From the NCBI GenBank assembly GCA_963711495.1, contig CAVQEK010000004.1, positions 248,001-312,000 on the forward strand: a DNA stretch of 64,000 nt, in the 5' to 3' direction. This document shows positions 61,772 to 64,000 of this stretch, piece after piece. How positions within the stretch are numbered: the first letter of the stretch is position 1; the number at the start of each line of letters is the position of its first letter. The position numbers were made by a program, and so were the translations under genes. Under the pieces are notes generated by a model. It saw nothing but the letters and a program-made list of their open reading frames with translations, was not told where the DNA came from and made no database searches. This DNA is from CAVQEK01 sp963711495. GTDB lineage: Bacteria > Bacteroidota > Bacteroidia > Cytophagales > Cyclobacteriaceae.

Positions 61772-62425
61772 TTATCGTAAATCGACGACTTCTACTCCCG
61801 GATACTTGGATTGATCAAATTCGAAGTTTTCTTCCGTGACTTTATAGTCGGGATTGAAACCACTGATGGTGTAAGTATAGACATTTCCGGTGCGGTCGTA
61901 CATTTTCCAATTGTCAATCAGATTGGTGGACTTATCAATATTTAAAATCACTTTGAAAAACATTTTGTTGCGGTCTTCCGGGTCTTCAGGTTGTAGTTCG
62001 ATGACATTAAACCCTTTACTGCCCTCCTTTTTTTCTTCTACAAATTGATATTTATATCCGTTTTTATAAGCATTGTAAATATTCGATGGGGACATGTCAC
62101 CTGATTCGGGCACATAATTATCAATATTCACTTCATTGGCATCCTTTAGGTATGTCCAGATCGTTTTACCGTTGTTATAAATTTCCTGGTCCGAGAGCAG
62201 TAAATGATATTTATCGCCTTTTACAATGATTTCACCTTTAAACATCTCGTTGATATTTTCAACCTTGTTTTCAAGTTTGTATACAAAATTGGCTTTATAA
62301 GAGGGTATACTTTTATACTTTTGACTCATTGCATCCAGGATTTTCTTGGCGTATTCATCCTGTTGAGCAAATACATTCCACACCAATCCACTCATCAAAA
62401 ACAATAAAATAATTCTTTTCATCAT
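61772..62425 (-). CDS. lolA: LolA-like outer-membrane lipoprotein carrier protein
   Basis: Periplasmic lipoprotein chaperone. Signal peptide about 1-20 (ending VFAQ). LolA-type beta-rich fold: SYKANFVYKLENKVENINEM (about 42-61), GEIIVKGDKYHLLLSDQEIY, NNGKTIWTYLKDANEV and ENFEFDQSKYPGVEVVDLR at the end. The 217 residues are typical. Its place next to ftsK (27 bases) is a conserved arrangement, and both probably share a transcript. Confidence 0.9.
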   Translation of the reverse strand: MMKRIILLFLMSGLVWNVFAQQDEYAKKILDAMSQKYKSIPSYKANFVYKLENKVENINEMFKGEIIVKGDKYHLLLSDQEIYNNGKTIWTYLKDANEVNIDNYVPESGDMSPSNIYNAYKNGYKYQFVEEKKEGSKGFNVIELQPEDPEDRNKMFFKVILNIDKSTNLIDNWKMYDRTGNVYTYTISGFNPDYKVTEENFEFDQSKYPGVEVVDLR

Positions 62426-62452
62426 AAAAATTTTGATCTGTTTCTATTCAAT

Positions 62453-64000
62453 TTAATATTTTTCCTTGATCTCGCTCAATAACTGTTCCAAACTATATTC
62501 ATCCTGTACCAGCACTTCCCTTGCCTTACTTCCTTCAAATGGCCCCACAATACCTGCAGCTTCCAATTGATCTATCAAACGGCCGGCGCGATTGTATCCC
62601 AGTTTTAATTTGCGCTGAATAAGGGATGTGCTACCCTGCTGGTGTCTCACAATTAACCGCGCCGCTTCTTCAAACATGTTGTCCCTATCCGAAAGATCTA
62701 CTGCTCCGGGAACGTCGCTTTCTTCATCGGAATATTCCGGTAAAAGATAGGCCGATTCGTAGCCACGTTGTGCCCCGATAAATTCACAAATTTTTTCAAC
62801 TTCGGCCGTGTCTATATAAGGTCCCTGCAATCGGACCATGTCTGAACCATGGCTATACAACATATCGCCCAACCCAACCAATTGCTCAGCCCCACCACAG
62901 TCTAATATGGTTCGGCTGTCGATTTTTGAGGTAACGCGATAAGACAGACGTGCCGGAAAGTTGGCTTTGATGATTCCGGTGATCACATTGACCGAAGGCC
63001 GCTGTGTGGCCAGAACAAGGTGAATTCCTGTGGCTCGTGAAACTGCGGCGAGTCTGGCCACCGGTGTTTCTATTTCTTTACCGGATGTCACCATCAAATC
63101 GGCCAATTCATCAATAATCACTACAATATAGGGCAGATAGCGATGGCCGTTCTCCGGATTCAACTGTCGTTTAATAAATTTGGTGTTGTATTCTTTAATA
63201 TTCCGACAACCCGCTTTTTTCAGCAGGGATAATCGATTATCCATCTCAATACACAGTGAATTCAAAGAATGAATCACCTTCTTATTGTCCGTAATAATCG
63301 CCTCTTCGCTATCTGGAAGCATGGCCAAATAGTGACGTTCGATGATATTATACAAGGTGAGTTCCACCTTCTTGGGATCCACCAAAACGAATTTGAGTTG
63401 GGAAGGATGTCTTTTGTACACTAATGACGCAATCAATACATTCAACCCCACTGATTTACCTTGACCGGTAGCGCCTGCCATGAGGAGGTGGGGCATTTTA
63501 GTAAGATCGGCCAGATATACTTCATTCGAAATGGTTTTGCCCAAAATTACCGGAAGTTCCATGGTACTTTTCATGAATTTCTGAGTTCCCAACACGGAAC
63601 GAACAGACACCATTTCACGGTTTTTGTTGGGAACTTCTATGCCGATGGTGCCCTTTCCTGGAATTGGGGCAATTATACGAATACCCAGGGCGGAAAGGCT
63701 CAGGGCAATATCATCTTCGAGGTTTTTGATTTTTGATATTTTAACCCCGGCATCAGGAACAATTTCATATAAAGTAACCGTAGGGCCAATCGTGGCTTTG
63801 ATGCTGCTGATGCCAATTTTAAAATTGATCAGTGTTTCTACAATTTTATCTTTGTTTTGCTCCAGTTCTTCCTTAGTCACTTGCACGTTTCCTTCGTCAT
63901 ATTCATTCAACAAATCAAGATTGGGAAACTGAAACGAACTGAGGTCCAGGGTCGGGTCATAATTTTCCAGCATGTCGACCGATCTTTCTCTATTACTTTC
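62453..64000 (-). CDS. ftsK: FtsK/SpoIIIE-like DNA translocase (C-terminal part)
   Basis: DNA translocase for chromosome dimer resolution at division. Visible part: Walker A AGATGQGKSVGLNVLIASL (centre near 63460), Walker B YIVVIIDELADLM, ATQRPSVNVITG, and the gamma domain LIQRKLKLGYNRAGRLIDQL that binds KOPS-like sites. The frame is still open past 63973 (nine more codons before the window ends), so that Met is internal and the N-terminal membrane domain is outside the window. About 516 of roughly 800 residues are seen. Confidence 0.95.
   Translation of the reverse strand, partial: ESNRERSVDMLENYDPTLDLSSFQFPNLDLLNEYDEGNVQVTKEELEQNKDKIVETLINFKIGISSIKATIGPTVTLYEIVPDAGVKISKIKNLEDDIALSLSALGIRIIAPIPGKGTIGIEVPNKNREMVSVRSVLGTQKFMKSTMELPVILGKTISNEVYLADLTKMPHLLMAGATGQGKSVGLNVLIASLVYKRHPSQLKFVLVDPKKVELTLYNIIERHYLAMLPDSEEAIITDNKKVIHSLNSLCIEMDNRLSLLKKAGCRNIKEYNTKFIKRQLNPENGHRYLPYIVVIIDELADLMVTSGKEIETPVARLAAVSRATGIHLVLATQRPSVNVITGIIKANFPARLSYRVTSKIDSRTILDCGGAEQLVGLGDMLYSHGSDMVRLQGPYIDTAEVEKICEFIGAQRGYESAYLLPEYSDEESDVPGAVDLSDRDNMFEEAARLIVRHQQGSTSLIQRKLKLGYNRAGRLIDQLEAAGIVGPFEGSKAREVLVQDEYSLEQLLSEIKEKY

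Noticed and set aside
1..64000. tRNA, rRNA, CRISPR array or riboswitch
   Set aside because: Read intergenic regions by eye; no cloverleaf, repeat-spacer array or recognised riboswitch core was seen. A covariance-model search would be decisive.
1..64000. Further long open frames opposite or offset to the annotated genes
   Set aside because: They lie within genes with clear family motifs in another frame and have no recognisable features of their own.

Overview
The window is chromosomal DNA of a Bacteroidota bacterium, most likely a Saprospiria/Chitinophagia-like lineage. Evidence: a type IX secretion (T9SS)/gliding operon (PorP/SprF-GldK-GldL-GldM), proteins with secreted T9SS-type C-termini, promoters of the Bacteroidota type (TTTG or TTG, about 20 bases, then TAnnTTTG), A-rich rather than Shine-Dalgarno leaders, several TTG starts, a long-form NusB, DUF4271, DUF2851, and the LolA-FtsK pair. 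No rRNA, tRNA, CRISPR array, IS transposase or phage gene was seen.

Layout. 1-3.7 kb (-): T9SS core genes, with GldM cut by the window edge. 3.8-7.5 kb (-): HemD-like protein, DUF4271 membrane protein and an Omp85 barrel. 7.6-13 kb: hemW, a beta-barrel protein, a small basic protein, a phosphodiesterase, a THUMP-like methyltransferase and asd. 13.1-25.3 kb: mostly secreted or envelope genes (lamin-tail/FlgD-like protein, DUF4405 protein, SDR, L-type lectin plus DUF4864-like partner, cohesin-like T9SS cargo, PorE-like OmpA protein) plus dinB. 25.3-34.4 kb is the most accessory part: a RES/Xre toxin-antitoxin pair, a GH106-like lipoprotein, a DtxR/MntR-type repressor facing an outer-membrane protein and an Nramp-UspA fusion, and a membrane DHp-only kinase relative. 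34.6-42 kb (-): comM/yifB, gmhA, MsbA-like ABC exporter, Wzi-like barrel and TPR protein, partly an LPS/capsule group. 42.1-47.5 kb (+): rpmE2, then a tight operon (nucleotidyltransferase/hexapeptide protein, holB, hemC, lipoprotein cyclophilin, rfbD-like). 47.5-54.7 kb (-): housekeeping run nusB-ytxH-DUF1573-yajC-ybbR-coaE-ECF sigma-anti-sigma-gmk-nadD, preceded by leucine dehydrogenase. 54.8-64 kb: second ABC exporter, a lipoprotein, a polytopic membrane protein, DUF2851, pyrF, lolA and ftsK (cut by the window end).

Most noteworthy: (i) a 152-bp non-coding palindromic element flanked by a 10-bp direct repeat between DUF2851 and pyrF, which looks like a MITE; (ii) a metal-homeostasis module with an operator overlapping a clear promoter; (iii) a RES/Xre operon with a perfect 12-bp palindrome in its promoter; (iv) an OmpA protein with PorE-like architecture whose N-terminal TPR is replaced by a jelly-roll-like region; (v) a 53-codon ORF with a perfect AGGAGG, unusual for this phylum; (vi) a lectin/DUF4864-like overlapping gene pair. 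All functional calls come from reading translated sequence and recalled family features; no database search was run.
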